DNA of 64,000 nt from Hemileia vastatrix (lineage: Eukaryota; Basidiomycota; Pucciniomycetes; Pucciniales; Zaghouaniaceae). The stretch lies in contig JASXTE010000011.1 of NCBI GenBank assembly GCA_030280995.1, positions 26,747,317 to 26,811,316 of the forward strand, given 5' to 3'. Positions within the stretch are counted from its first letter, which is position 1. Every line of letters starts with the position of its first letter. The translations under genes and the position numbers were made by a program. Below, piece by piece: positions 36,129-48,237 of the stretch. The notes beneath the pieces were generated by a model. That model saw nothing but the letters and a program-made list of their open reading frames with translations, was not told where the DNA came from and searched no databases.

Positions 36129-36534
36129 GTCTATATATCCCACATCAGGGTGCACTTAGATGTGGGTATTATTTCATGGGTACAGCTTATCAAATGGCTG
36201 GGGGGCTTCTTTTATATATACTTAATATTAATTTTCAAATTTTAGGGCAATTTTTATGTATATTTAATTATAATTTTCAAATTTCCAAACATCTTTAAAA
36301 ATAAATTTATCTAATTTTAATTTTCTAATTTATAATTATATATTTTCTATTACAAATATTTTTCTACTTTACAATTTATTTTTAAAAAAAAACCAAAATC
36401 AAATAATAATAAAATATAATTTTTAAACATTAAATTTTCTTTATAATTTTAGTTTATTTCTTTTATATTCTTTATTGCTATTTTTCATAGGAAAAAGGTC
36501 TAATGGAGTAAAATATCTGTTGGATTCTATCTTA

Positions 36535-36905
36535 AGATATGCTGGTGGTCCTCCAAGACTTTAAACTGGCTAATTTTTGAGAATATTTCAAGACTTTTGA
36601 CTTATGTATTTGTATCTTTTAGTCCTTCAAAACTTCAAACTGAATACTTATGAAGATTTTTGAATTCTATGGGATCCTTTAGTCTATCAAGACTTAAAAT
36701 TGAATATTAAAAGAAGAAAATTTCAAAAATATATAAGCCAGTCAATCTTTAGTTCACTATGACCTAACACTGGAAATGAACTATAGGGTTTGGTCCTCTA
36801 TGACCTTAAACTGCAAATAACATTAAAATGTCAGTCATTGGTCCCCTATGACCTTAAACTGGAAAATTACTTTCACTTTGTCCACCAAGACTATAAACTG
36901 GCAAT
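36535..36905 (+). repeat. Cluster of degenerate GTCC-n-ATGACCTTAAACTGG motifs
   Basis: About eight copies occur, for example at 36549, 36624, 36690, 36745, 36791, 36841 and 36880, with core TTAAACTGG or a near variant. Spacing is 40 to 75 bp. The best copies read GGTCCCCTATGACCTTAAAC followed by TGGA. The core resembles the 57-bp coding repeat at 33207-33344. Confidence 0.6.
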
Positions 36906-38796
36906 TGATTAAAAGTTTGGATTACAAGGATATGAGGAGGGAATTTTTATCAAGTGGGATATTCAATTCAGTCATTTAAAATTTGTCACTGTTTCATCAG
37001 TACTCAAACTGGTTTTCACTCATTTGGACAGGTCAGTCATTAATGAAAATAGTGCTACTAACTCTAGGCAATGGATATGTCATTAAATGGAGTTATTTAC
37101 AATTAAAGAAAGATGGAGATTTTAAAGGTTATTAATGAAAATTGTTAAAATTCAATAATATAGGTTCTAAGAATGTCTGAGAAAATTATGATTTATGATA
37201 AAAGTAGGAGTGATTTTAAAGGGTTGGAAATTTATTTGAATGTTGTGATGCTGAATCATAGAAGAAGGATAGGATTTGGATTTAGTGGGTCTCTTTGGTA
37301 GAATATTTAGGAGGAAGCTTGGAGGACCTTATGGCAAGAATGGAATCATAGTATTTGGATCAGGGGGAAGTCACAGGAAATGGAATCAAAAGTATTTGGC
37401 TCATTAGGGAGGCCTTCTCCCTCATGCTGTGAAAAAAATGGAGACTGGTAGAGGAGAGTCTGAAGGGATTTAAACCTTTCTCTCAGTAGTGGAATCATCA
37501 CAAGGCAAATACAGTTTCTAAAAAATATATTTCAAAATATGATGAATAAATTACATTTAAAGAAGAATTAAAATCAACAAGACTATAACAGTTAACAGCA
37601 CCAAAGAGTTGAAGAATTAAAGAATTAAAATTTTATAGAAGAGAAGACAATCAATATAAATAGTCTCTTTAGAATCTTTCAACCACAATTTCAAATAACT
37701 TTGCAATAGTAAACTTCACTTCATAATGTCTTCATGTTGAAGATTATGAAGAGAGGACAAATATGTGTTTGATCACATATGAAAATTTAAAGTATGGCGA
37801 CATTCTTCATTGGAGGGAGAATGTAGAAGTCAAAAGTTTATCATGGCACTAAAGAATATAAAAAACAGATTTTTGGTGGATTAATACTGAGATTAGAAAG
37901 GCCAATATAATTTTTAAATGGTTATATTAAAGATATTGAGTATTAAAAGTGGTTTAAAAGGGCAAATTTTAGGAGATAAGATTTAACATATAATTACTAA
38001 AAAGGATTTGCAAGTATAGGTTTAAAAGTGGATGGAAATTAAATTCAGGATTCTCTAGAGTTTTTGGAAATTTTTGTGGAATTTTTACTTTTTTTCTACA
38101 ATTTTTAATAATTTTATAAATATTTTTGGTTATTTTTGATTTTTCATAATTTACTTAATTTTGATATTTTTTTACTTGGTGAATAGGGCTGCACAGATTA
38201 CGAAAACCTGAATGGATTATAAAGGAGAAGTAGCTCTATCATCTGTAATTTTTCTAGATTTTTATTGGTCTTTTAAAGGTTCTCATTGAGTCCAGAAGTT
38301 TGTACCAGCTCTGGAATGTTCCATATGGGCTCCCTACAAACTCCAGTGATCTCTAGACAAGCTCCAGAATGCTCCAGTTAGGAAAAAAAGGGCACATGAC
38401 ATACTATGCATATAAATCCTTTAGAGTCAAAATTAAACATCATATAGATCATATCAAGATCCACCAGTAACTTAACAACCAACCACAACAACACATATTA
38501 TAACAATCATTTATTATTCTCATAAAATATTATAAAAATTGTAATGCCCTAATAAATATAACACTTTTATATAACAATTTATTAATTTCACTAATCATAA
38601 TAAATAATAACTTACAGGGTACAATTTTGAAGGTCTCATCATCAGGGATATTAATTTAACAACTAAATTATAAAAAAATGAAAGCTTCAGAAAAACATAT
38701 TTTTCAATTATTTATATAAATTTTCTGAATACAGCTTCACTGTTGTGATTCTCAACCTCATTATAAAGAAAACTGATTCTACATCTCAACACTGTT

Positions 38797-39854
38797 CTGG
38801 AAAATCCTATAGTACTAGCTATAGGCCTTGACCAAGGGATTTGGAGTAAAACTGGAGAGAAAAACCCCTGTCCCTTTGATAAATACCAGGTGAGATCTAT
38901 TTGCTGCAGCAAATTAGAGACTATTACCATACCCCTTCCAACACACTTCTTGACTGCTTAACAAGTCAAGAAAGTATCCTAGATAGAATACATACCAAAG
39001 AGAGCCTGAAAAGCAGAAATATCCTCACCAGAAAACCAAAACACTGTGCACTTGTTGCATAGAAAACAGCAATAATACTTGATGCAGGTTGAAAAGCTAC
39101 ACCAGAGAAACCAGTTGTCAAAGTTGAGTTAAAGTAAGAACTAAACTTGAAACAAACACAGCCAATTGTGGCCAAAAAAATAGTGAAAACTGAGTGAGAA
39201 ACAATGATATATTTACCAGATGGTTGTATGATAATTAAAGTTTCCCCAAACTATCTCCTTTTTTTTAGTATGTAAACACAGACCACCACCTAAAAAATCC
39301 ATGCACAGCAACTAATTTGGCACTTTTGACAGCCAAATTGAATAAAAACCCTCTATAAATGCTCACCAGCCTTCTATAACTGAGGCGGGCGGACCACCCA
39401 GAAGCCAGAAAACCACCAAAAATATCTAATAAACTCTAAAACACTTAGAAAAATCCACCACGACTACTAAAACCCTTAAAACACAAAATTAAGCTATGAA
39501 AACATTGTGAGATAAAATATAGAGTCAAATTAACCCTACTTAATGGTACTAGGCACTTAACCCTAAGACTTAAGGTTAGCCTGTAAAACACAAAAAATAA
39601 AATTAAACAGCTATCTATTAGAAATGAAAAGTGATTAAATGACCCCTTAAAACTTGGAATATGAGAAATATCAACTGGAAATCAAATATAGAGAAAAACT
39701 GGGGCTATCCAATTGTATTACCCAAATACCCATAGTCCCAATATTCACTGAATAAAAACCAAGATGACACCTAATTCTTCAATTAATGTCAATTAAGACA
39801 TACAAAAACAGTGCCAAACAGACCAACAAAGGCCTCTGCCAATGTTGGAAGACC
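38797..39854. mobile_element. 1058-bp insertion with 8-bp target duplication, unclassified
   Basis: ACACTGTT occurs at 38789-38796 and again at 39855-39862, and the LTR reads on across it. An 8-bp duplication is usual for hAT transposons, but the ends (CTGGAAAATCC and TTGGAAGACC) are not an inverted repeat, so the class is open; a retroposed sequence is also possible. Frames inside are short and unrecognised; a minus-strand frame at 38966-39175 is hydrophobic but weak. Confidence 0.65.
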
Positions 39855-40152
39855 ACACTGTTAATAAAAAATAGTTTGATAATCATTTATTATCAAGTAG
39901 AGGATTTAGCTTTGTTAATTGTGAACTCTTTATTTACTTAAAGGGACAGGTTTTTCTTTGCACCAGGTCAAAAGTTAGATGACTTGCAGTCAAGTGGTTT
40001 TTCAGGTATCTTAAAGTAACATTAGAAGTAACCTTTGAATGAATTTCAGTGCTTAAATTACTTACAAGACAGACCAAAATTCTGAGTGTCTCTGTACCAA
40101 ATAAAAAATTAGAGAAAGTTTATTTCACTGCTTATTGTTAAAACGTTCTATC

Positions 40153-40392
40153 TTATTTGATCTTGAGTGGCTTCCAAAAATTGTGTCTCAGCGTTACATT
40201 ACCTTTTTTTCCTGGAAATAAGTCATCCATGATAACTACTCTTGCACCATTTATTCCAGGCCCATGAAATAACTTGTCATAATTTTCTTTCTGTAGGTTA
40301 GCATTGTAGACTTTACCAGAACAAGCATCAATGAAAGCACATTGAAAAGTCTCATACCCTTTTTTTGTTAGGTAAATGTGGGTTAATTTCAC
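40153..40392 (-). pseudogene. Unrecognised 79-codon frame inside the CACCA element
   Basis: The frame has no ATG; upstream is a stop (TGA), so it is an internal piece, possibly a captured exon with an acceptor near AATGAG. Visible: LTKKGYETFQCAFIDACSG, then GPGINGARVVIMDDLFPGKK and a C-terminal WKPLKIK with stop. The composition is that of a folded protein (mixed hydrophobic and polar, Gly/Pro turns) and not of the surrounding repeat. I do not recognise the family. It is the only plausible coding sequence in the element. Confidence 0.35.
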
Positions 40393-40440
40393 TCATTGAA
40401 AATTTTTTACATGAACTCATATAATATCCTTAATTTTAGG

Positions 40441-41626
40441 CCACATGTCACCTCATGTATGCATGCAAGCAACTTGCTAGCTTTTTTACCTCTGTATGTT
40501 TTTGAACTTCAGGATATATTGCATACATGAGGCGACATTTCGCCTCATGTATTCATGCAAGCAACTTCCTTTTTGTTTTACTTCTGTATTTTTTTGAACT
40601 TAAGGATATATTGCATACATGAGGGGACATGTCACCTCATCTATGCAATAACAAGATCGCTCATAAAAAATAGTGCAATACATTTTTTAATCAGCACTCT
40701 TGTTATTGCATACATGAGGCGACATGTCTCCTCATGTATGCAATAACATTCTTTAAAATCCTTCATTTAGGTGAGCAATGCATTGGTGCATACCTACCAT
40801 ACCAAAGAAAATACACATCATGGAACATTTTTACATGCATACATGAGGCGACATGTCGCCTCATCTATGCAATTTTTTTTTGAAGTTTAACTTATATAGG
40901 TAAGAAATGCACTTGTGAATGCCTACCATACCAAGTGAGTTCCCAGAATGTGACTTGTTTACATGCATACATGAGGCAACATGTCGCCTCATCTATGCAT
41001 GTAAACAAGTTGCATGATGTGGATTTTCTTTGGTATGGTAGGCATTCACCAATGCATTTCTCACCATAATGATGAAGTTCAAAGAATTTTATTGCATATA
41101 TGAGGTGACATGTCACCTCATGTATGCAATAACAAGAGTGCTGATAAAAAAATCTATTGCACTATTTTTTATCAGTGCTCTTGTTATTGCATACATGAGG
41201 TGACTTGTCCCCTCATGTATGCAATATATCCTTAAGTTTAAAACCATGCAGAAGTAAAAAAGCAAGCAAGTTGCTTGCATGCATACATGAGGCGACATGT
41301 CTCCTCATGTATGCAATATACCCTTGATCTCAAAAACATACAGAAGTGAAACAGAAAGCAAGTGGCTTGCATGCATACATGAGGCGACATGTCGCCTCAT
41401 GTATGCAATATATCCTCAAGGTTAAAACAATACAGAAGTCAAAAAGGAAGCAAGTATCTAACATGCATACATGAGGCAACATGTCGCCTCATGTATGCAT
41501 GTAGGCAACTTCCCTACCCCTTTCTCATATGACTTTCCACAAAGCATAAGATGAGGCAAATTGTTGCCTCATCCTTATGCAGTTGCACCATTTTCTGATG
41601 ACATGAGGAAATTCTTTGCCTCATGT
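40441..41626. repeat. Array of about 13 palindromes with ATGAGGCGACATGTCGCCTCAT core
   Basis: Near-perfect palindromes of 34-40 bp are centred at about 40539, 40630, 40725, 40854, 40983, 41110, 41205, 41298, 41390 and 41482, with a half copy at 40441-40466 and two divergent ones at 41544-41580 and 41601-41626. The core is GCATACATGAGGCGACATGT followed by its mirror. Spacing is 90-130 bp. Intervening sequences are themselves inverted copies of one another (for example CTACCATACCAAAGAAAAT at about 40793 against its complement at 41023), so the whole block is a palindrome of palindromes. Variation in the core is largely CG to TG or CA. Confidence 0.9.
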
Positions 41627-42699
41627 AATTGGGATATGGTGTATACTTTGTATGTAGTTCTGTGTGCCAACATAGAAAAATGATTTTATTTTGGATTCAA
41701 GCTCTTTGCTGAGCACATGTGGGGAAACATGGTGCCATATGTCACCACAATTTTTCCTGCATTTCAGATTTAGTATGAAGTAAAATCATATCCAATATTT
41801 CAGATAAAATATTACCTCTTGTATCATAAGAACCTTGTGCCAGTAAGTGTAAGTAATGCACTGCACTGTGTAATGTATTTACTAATGTAGCTGAAACATT
41901 TAATTTTCTTCAAAGGAAGTGCATAGAGAAATATATTTCCAAATTCAGTTCTATTTCAGTTGAAAAATATCTACACTTTCTTTCTACAAATATAAGAGCT
42001 ATGTGTCATGATGAAAAATTGTCTCACCAAAGTTCCAACACAGGTTTGACTCAGGTTAGACCACAGGTACTAAACAACCACTTGACTGCAAGTCATCTAA
42101 CTTTTGACCTGGTGTTGGTTTATCCAACCACCTTGGATTCTGCTTACAGGAAGGCAACTTTAAGAGTCTTTCTACAGCGTGTGCACATAACTTATGACAA
42201 GAGTATTCTATGGAGTTCCCACAAATGTAGAGTGAAACATAATTTAATTTGAGTAATATAGAAAATCCTGTCATGAACTGAAGCCTCAGTTAAGGAGATG
42301 TTCAATTTCAATATTTTACTGCTTTTATATTCTAACAAATACCTAAATATGATTTATGTACAGTGCCCTACCAATAGTCTGTGAATGGTCTTTTTTTGAT
42401 GTCACTCACTCAATATTCCTCAGAAAAACTTCTAGTTTTGTACTCTGGTTCAAAAGCATGTTTCTAATCAAGATAATTATATATAAATACAAAAACACTA
42501 TGATAGCATAAAAATTAAATTGAAATCCAAAAAGCAAAATTTTCAGCTACCATAAATAGGTTCTTTAGCCAGACAAAATACATACCATTAGATATACCAG
42601 ACATTATATAATGTCTCTCCAAAGAGAAATTACAAAACAAAATAATTAAATATAAAATTTTCAAAAAAAAAAATAAGTCCCCTCCCCTCGTCTCCACTC

Positions 42700-43581
42700 C
42701 TGTAAGCTACCAATGAGTTGATCTTCCATGGTTATCAATGACCATTTTTATCCTTGAAGGTATTGAGCTGACTAAATTTTCTTATTGAGTTGTTGGGTAG
42801 TTGTCCTAAGCTTATTCTAATGCTTCTTTTATTTTTCTTACATTTTAAGGCTGGAATTTATCTTGCACATCACATTTGAGAGCCTTCTGGACATTCTTAA
42901 TATGATTGAGGTCTGGAGATTGAGCTTGCCAGAATATCTTAATAATTTTATGTTCTTCTTAGAAGTTTTGTGATGTGAGGGCTTTGTGGACAGGGGAATT
43001 TTCTTCCATGTAATTTAAGATATTCAGGGGATCTTCTTTCTTAAGAAAAGGAAAATGAGTATTCTCATATACATTCTTGATGAAATCGGCTGATTTTCTC
43101 TGTTTAGGAGGCAGAATGATAAGAAGTAGTTTTTTTTTGTTGAAAAATGCACCCCAATTCATTGTTGATGTTCATCCACACTTAAATTTGGGTTGAAGAC
43201 ATTGATCAATATATTTTTCTTCTTTTATTTATCAAGCTAGAATAGCCAATGGACCTTTTTCTATATCAAATGAAGATATATCTTACCATATGATCTTTCT
43301 CCAATCTTTAACACTCCAGTGAGCATGATCTTTAGCAAATTTCAATTGTTTTGCTTTATTGGCCTTGGTGAGAAAAGGTTTCTTTACTGTAAAAATCTTA
43401 TTAAAACCAAGTGAGTGAATTCCTCTTTGGAAAGTGCTAGATGAAGCAGTTGTTTCTAGGGAATCAGTAATTTCTTAGTGTTTTTGCTTGCATTCACTTG
43501 AGACAATATCTGCAAGTTGATGGAGGTTTCAACTCTGAAGCTTATGAGGACTTCAAAATTAAGAAGCTGTTTCAACAGTGC
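42700..43581 (-). pseudogene. Tc1-type transposase, C-terminal two-thirds
   Basis: Read on the minus strand: FNKIFTVKKPFLTKANKAKQ, then WSVKDWRKIIW followed by a stop where the first catalytic Asp motif would be (W, stop, DISSFD), then NWGAFFNKKKLLLIILPPKQ, NVYENTHFPFL, MEENSPVHKA at the second acid, SPDLNHIKNV at the third, and an end with DNHGRSTHW. In this family the third acid sits in a DLNPIEN-type motif; here it is Lys. The N-terminal part lies beyond the MITE at 48576-48720. Confidence 0.75.
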
Positions 43582-43642
43582 CTTTACTACATACCAAGTA
43601 AGATATATCTGATTTGAATATCCAGTGCAAGTTGGGGATATT

Positions 43643-46600
43643 CACCACCCAATATTTGGGGGGGACTTGCTAGCAAGTCCTCAACTTGAACTTAGATGGA
43701 ACTAATATGTAACTCATACTGAACTTATAATGAACTGATACTAAACTTTACTTTGATCTCATCTTTATCTCTTAACAATATATGAGTCTGTGCTGGAATA
43801 ATAGTGAAATTTCAATGAATAATTTATAGAAATAATAACAAGGGAAGATTAAGAATCTGATCCATTCAGAGAATTTTTTTCATAAAACACAATTTAATTT
43901 TCATTTTGAATTTCACTGGATCATTAAAAAGACTGAAAATTATACTATTTATTTCAAAAGAATCACTCTTAACCTCTCTATTAATTTTATTAGTTTTTTT
44001 TGAAAAAATATAAAGTAAGATCAGTGGTTCTTTTTATTGATAACTCCTTTTAACCAAGAATTTTAAGCTTTAATTTTTTAATTTAAACCAATTTACCAGA
44101 TTTTTTATTTGTATTTTTTTATTTCTGATTATGCAATATACTTATTTTCAATTTGATGGATAATTTAAGAAAACATATTAAACCAATAAAATTCTCAAGA
44201 ATTATATTCTAGAATACTGTGAAAAGACTCATAATTAAAAAAATAAAAGATAGAAATATCTTTTTCTACTTTCTGTTTCAATGAAATCATCTCATAGCTT
44301 CTTTATACTAAGCACTAATAATTGATAAATTGTTTAATTATATTTCTAGAAAGAAGTATAATTCTTATGCCAGTGGAATTTAATCCAGTTTTTTACATTT
44401 TTATATGCAAGAAGATGATTAAAATTAAAAGGAATTATATTTTTGCTCTTTATTTGTTCTTTTGAATATTCAACCACTAAGAATTTTTGGAATATACATT
44501 TATTCAATGTAATAAATATATGATATTCTGGAACTCTTCATGATTTATTCTATCAAAATTCCATGTAAAGATGGCTATTTGGTAGAGTAATCTCATGAGT
44601 TGAAATAATTAATCACTACTCAGTAAATTTTACATATGAAAGACTGAAATTCAAGCTAGATGTAAAACTTTAAAGATAATAAAAACAAAGTAGTATAAAT
44701 TTTTAAACTTTAATTTTAGTGCTTTATTTTAATTCAATGCTGTATTGTTGGAAAATTTCAGTGTCAACTTTGGAATAAGCACCATATATTTTGCAAAATT
44801 TTCTCATGTTGAAAAATGTGCTTCAGGTAAAAATTTTGATTGTATTATTGTTCAAGAACTGAATTAATAGGTGGAAGTGGTACTTTTTCATAATTCTATC
44901 AGTATCAAATTGAAAAACTATTATATGATATTCATTTTGTAAAAAAGACACAATTGTCACTTTATATTATACCCATGTAGCAAAGTAGCTGTAAAGGCAA
45001 TCATATTTTGATTAAAAATAATATTATTCCATATTTTAAATTAATAGAAAAATATTTCAATTCTATTGTGCTAAAAAATAAATTAAGTGAAATGTTGCAG
45101 GTACACTTTTTTAGTCTTTAGAATAAAATTTTTGATGGGAGTGATTCACAACTGAACACTTACACACAATTCTAAAATTAAATATATGGGTTCAGGATTT
45201 ATCAATGAATTATTGAAATTATAATATTCATTCTGATTGGTAGATCTCATATGATGTTTTTATTCAATTTCTAAGTGTATGAAAAACAATCCCTTTGATA
45301 TTTTATTTAAACAGAGAAATTTATAAATCTCCTTGAAATTGGCCTTATCACAAAGCAATACTGGAATGAGAATATTGTTATAAAAATTAAATTAAATTGA
45401 AAAATTTCAAATATTCATTACAGATTTAAAACATAAAATAAATATTGATATTTGACTTTTTATAAAAATATATACTGATTTAAAAGATATTTACTTTTTT
45501 TTTACAAAATCATCAATTTTATCATTTGAGGCCTCCCTTCAACTTACAAATATAAGTCTAAAAAACTAATATGATGCTCTGAAGACTCTATAAAATGTGT
45601 ACCTAAAGCAAAAACAATTATTTTTTGAAGTACTTCAGATATAAGCAGAAGAGCTGATATTTTTTTAATATAATATATTTGTATAAAATTAATTTTTAGT
45701 TAGTTTCTTAATCTGTCATATGGAAAGAAATCGTATCATAATAATAGATACACAACTAAAAAATATTTTTAATATAATACTTTCTCAAAATGATTCATAA
45801 TTTGTAGTTTTTTTCAGAACTTTAAAATATTTAATAAAAATATTTTGATATAAAAATTTAATTATTTTTATATTTATAAATACTTAATAAAACTTCTAAA
45901 AAAATAATAATTTTTTATGGCTTAGCTTAGCTTGAGCCACACTTAGAAACAGGATTTCATTGAGAGCTCAATCTAAATTCCACCAAAAACATGATAAATA
46001 ATTTTTTTGAAAATATATATAGTCATTGAAATGACAAAAATTAGTAAAAGAAAGGACTCAGAAATTTTTTTTCTTTTACTGAATAGATTATTGTAAGAAT
46101 ATTGAGGCAGATAACTTATTAAAATTTCTTAAATTTTCAGTTATTACAGTCAATTATCCAGTTATATATAGTAATCAAAAAACAAAAAATCAAGATAAAT
46201 GGTTATATATGTAGATAAATCTTTTCCACAACCTTTACTTGAATAATTTAATTTAATTCAAAGCTATTTTTAATCTAACTAACATATTTTACTGTTACAT
46301 TTAAAAATAAATAAAATAAACTCATAAAATACATAAGTTCAATAGTTTAAAATTTAAAAAAAAATTGTTTTAGTTTTTAGCTTTTTTCTAAAATTCTCCT
46401 ATTATATTATTTATTTATATTATGTATAGTTATCAGAAGCATACTGTGAATTCTTGTGTGAAAAAGAAAAATAGTATTTCATTACCAATTATTTTACTAT
46501 ATTACTTTCTTAGTCTTAAAGTGCATTGTAAAGCAAAAATATAAAATAAAGATGTATAAACTATAGGTTTAAGTTCAAAAATATCAATAAAAAATGATTG

Positions 46601-48237
46601 TCAATTATTTTTCATATTGGCAGAATAAAGCTGTAGATTGAGGGGGTGGGCTCTGATGTTTTCCTGAAGAATATGGTACACTCTCCTTTTTTGCTACCTC
46701 AATGGAAAGCTTCTCAATCTCTCCACAAAACATTTTCTGCCTTGTCATTTCTGTTAATTCTATTACCACCTCCACCCTTTTATTTCCCTCCTTATACATT
46801 CACTACACCCTCTAAGATACAGGATCTAAGTTTAAGGCCTCCTCACTACTCCCCTCCTCTCTATTTTCACTTTTAACGCAACTCCACCCCTTTTGCTACC
46901 ATCCTTATCCCTCACCACTCCTTTCTTGCCTCTCCCTACCCTACCCTATCTATTTTTGCCTCAACTCCACCCCACTAATTTTACAACTAGTTACAATGCT
47001 TTTGCTTTCAACCCCCATTTTTTAATCTTCAACCCAGAAATTCCCCACACCATCCCAATCCACCCTTTCAATTTTCATACCACCCCTATGGCTTTCCAAA
47101 TCACCCCCTTTTCTGCCTGTAGAGTAAAGGGGGTTAGAATGAGTGCAAAAGGAGTGATATTGAGAAATTTGGGGTGGAAATCGGTGGAGAGGGGATCAAA
47201 TAGGGTATTAAGGGGAGCAAAATAAGTGAGGAGGGGTTTAATGGGATGATTAGGGGTGTAGATGGGGGAATTAGGGTTTATGATGGGAGAGTTCTTGTTA
47301 GACGTATATAAGATGTAAGAGGGAGAAAGTTTAAGATGGGAAAAGAATGAGATGTAGAATTCAAGGGAGGAAAGTAGCTGTAAGGACCATTTTGAAACAA
47401 TTTAAGCACACAAATTATATAATATATTATGAGACTTGAAAATCATAATGGCATGAAACATCCCAAAAAACTTAAAAATATTTTCCAATAGTTATTAACC
47501 AAAGATTTTATTCTGATAAAAAATTTATATTTTATTCTTTTGATATAATGGAGATCATGATAAGTTATATTTTCAATAGAATTGGGCCCATATCCTGTTT
47601 TAACTTATATAAATATGGGATTTAAATAAATCTTGTGAATTTTTCTATTGACTAAATTTAATGTTAAGTAATTTTAAAGAGTGTTTCAACTTCCACAAAT
47701 TTTTTGAAAATGAATAAATAACTAATAATATTGATTTATATAATGAGAAAAGGCGTTTATTTCTCAATTTTTTACTGATAAAAATTTGATGAAATATAGA
47801 AATTCAATAAATACTTCTTAATGAATAATTTCTTAGTATATTGGATGTTTTATCTATATATACATAGGGTGAATATCTTATAAATGTTTGTGAAATATTT
47901 TATAATTCAAAGTATATGAGAGTTTCATTAGATTAAAAAAATGTAAAAACTGTATAATTTTTTAAAATCTTATGAAGCCACAAGGCTAGATTGATAGTGG
48001 GGCTCATTTATTTTTTTATTCCTTAAACAAATATTCTAATTCAAGTATAAATATTTTTTGAACTATTAATGAACTGTGGTTGAATGAAGGTTAAAATTGG
48101 TTTCAAGGTGTTTTCAAAGAAAATTCACTTATTCTTCATGACTGTTTTATCACTGCCTCAATGTGTGCTCAATTAGATATAAATTAGGGTTTAAGGTTGC
48201 GGACTTGCTAGAAAGTCTGCCCCCATATTGCATGGTG
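43643..48237. mobile_element. 4595-bp CACCA-ended element
   Basis: The left end is CACCACCCAATATTTGGGGG then GGACTTGCTAGCAAGTCC; the right end, reverse-complemented, is CACCATGCAATATGGGGGCA then GACTTTCTAGCAAGTCC. Similarity continues to about base 50. ATT is duplicated at 43640-43642 and 48238-48240. The intact MITE at 62461 shows the empty site, GGGGATATTGTAGGGAGGG. No transposase is readable; the interior is AT-rich DNA and one strand-asymmetric block. A diverged partial relative lies at 10091-12494. Confidence 0.88.
46640..47395. other. Pyrimidine block switching to purine block
   Basis: From about 46680 to 47110 the plus strand is C/T-rich (CCACCCCTT-type words); from about 47115 to 47395 it is G/A-rich (AGGGGTGTAGATGGGGG-type). 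The switch also occurs in the diverged copy at 11050-11660. The two halves are roughly complementary and could fold back. Open frames here come from composition and are not accepted as genes. Confidence 0.6.

Larger units (their letters stand above)
35036..37821. other. Element C 3' internal region, largely non-coding
   Basis: It holds three weak CATGAGG-TAAACT motifs at 35040-35150, a hairpin of GATCACTGG and CCAGTGATC at about 35564-35624 that includes a C homopolymer, the 70-bp repeat at 35989-36128, and the motif cluster at 36535-36905. Around 37163-37470 a broken frame (MSEKIMIYDKSRSDFKG onward) may be the rest of an extra protein gene; I cannot identify it. The region ends in a purine tract (GGAGGGAGAA) just before the 3' LTR at 37822. 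Confidence 0.55.
39961..42114. mobile_element. 2154-bp CACCA-ended element carrying a palindrome array
   Basis: A perfect 39-bp terminal inverted repeat, beginning CACCAGGTCAAAAGTTAG, lies at 39961-39999 and 42076-42114. TTG is duplicated at 39958-39960 and 42115-42117, and the LTR site CTTTGGTTTATCC is restored when the element is removed. Within the repeat an inverted motif ACTTG-CAGT-CAAGT starts at base 22. The interior has no transposase but carries 13 palindromes (40441-41626) and one short frame (40153-40392). Three-bp duplications and CAC ends recall the CACTA/CMC group (family knowledge); assignment is tentative. Confidence 0.85.
26600..42176 (+). mobile_element. Element C: full-length, inactivated Ty3/gypsy element with nested insertions
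   Basis: Two co-linear LTRs (26600-27913; 37822-42176 including insertions) bracket a tRNA-type primer site, gag, protease, reverse transcriptase with RNase H, and integrase in the standard Ty3 order. The gag and the long integrase tail are of a lineage I know from basidiomycetes; no chromodomain was found. Many stops, a disrupted catalytic RT motif and four nested insertions show it is long dead. I find no convincing matching 5-bp target duplication at its two outer ends. Confidence 0.85.
37822..42176 (+). repeat. Element C 3' LTR, split by two insertions
   Basis: LTR sequence runs 37822-38796, 39855-39960 and 42115-42176, starting TGTAGAAGTC and ending TCTTTCTACA like the 5' LTR. The gaps are a 1058-bp insertion with an 8-bp duplication and a 2154-bp CACCA element with a 3-bp duplication. 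Joining the three parts restores the order seen in the 5' LTR and in the fragment at 8393-9165. Confidence 0.9.

Noticed and set aside
40441..41626. CRISPR-like spacing of repeats
   Set aside because: The repeats are near-perfect palindromes in eukaryotic transposon DNA and the intervening pieces are related inverted copies, not unique spacers. No cas genes are present.
26600..42176. Target duplication for element C
   Set aside because: The bases before 26600 (TGCAT) and after 42176 (GCGTG) do not match; I do not claim a duplication.
46646..47225. Pro/Leu-rich frames
   Set aside because: They follow the C/T-rich composition of the strand-asymmetric block and do not match the diverged copy at 11 kb.
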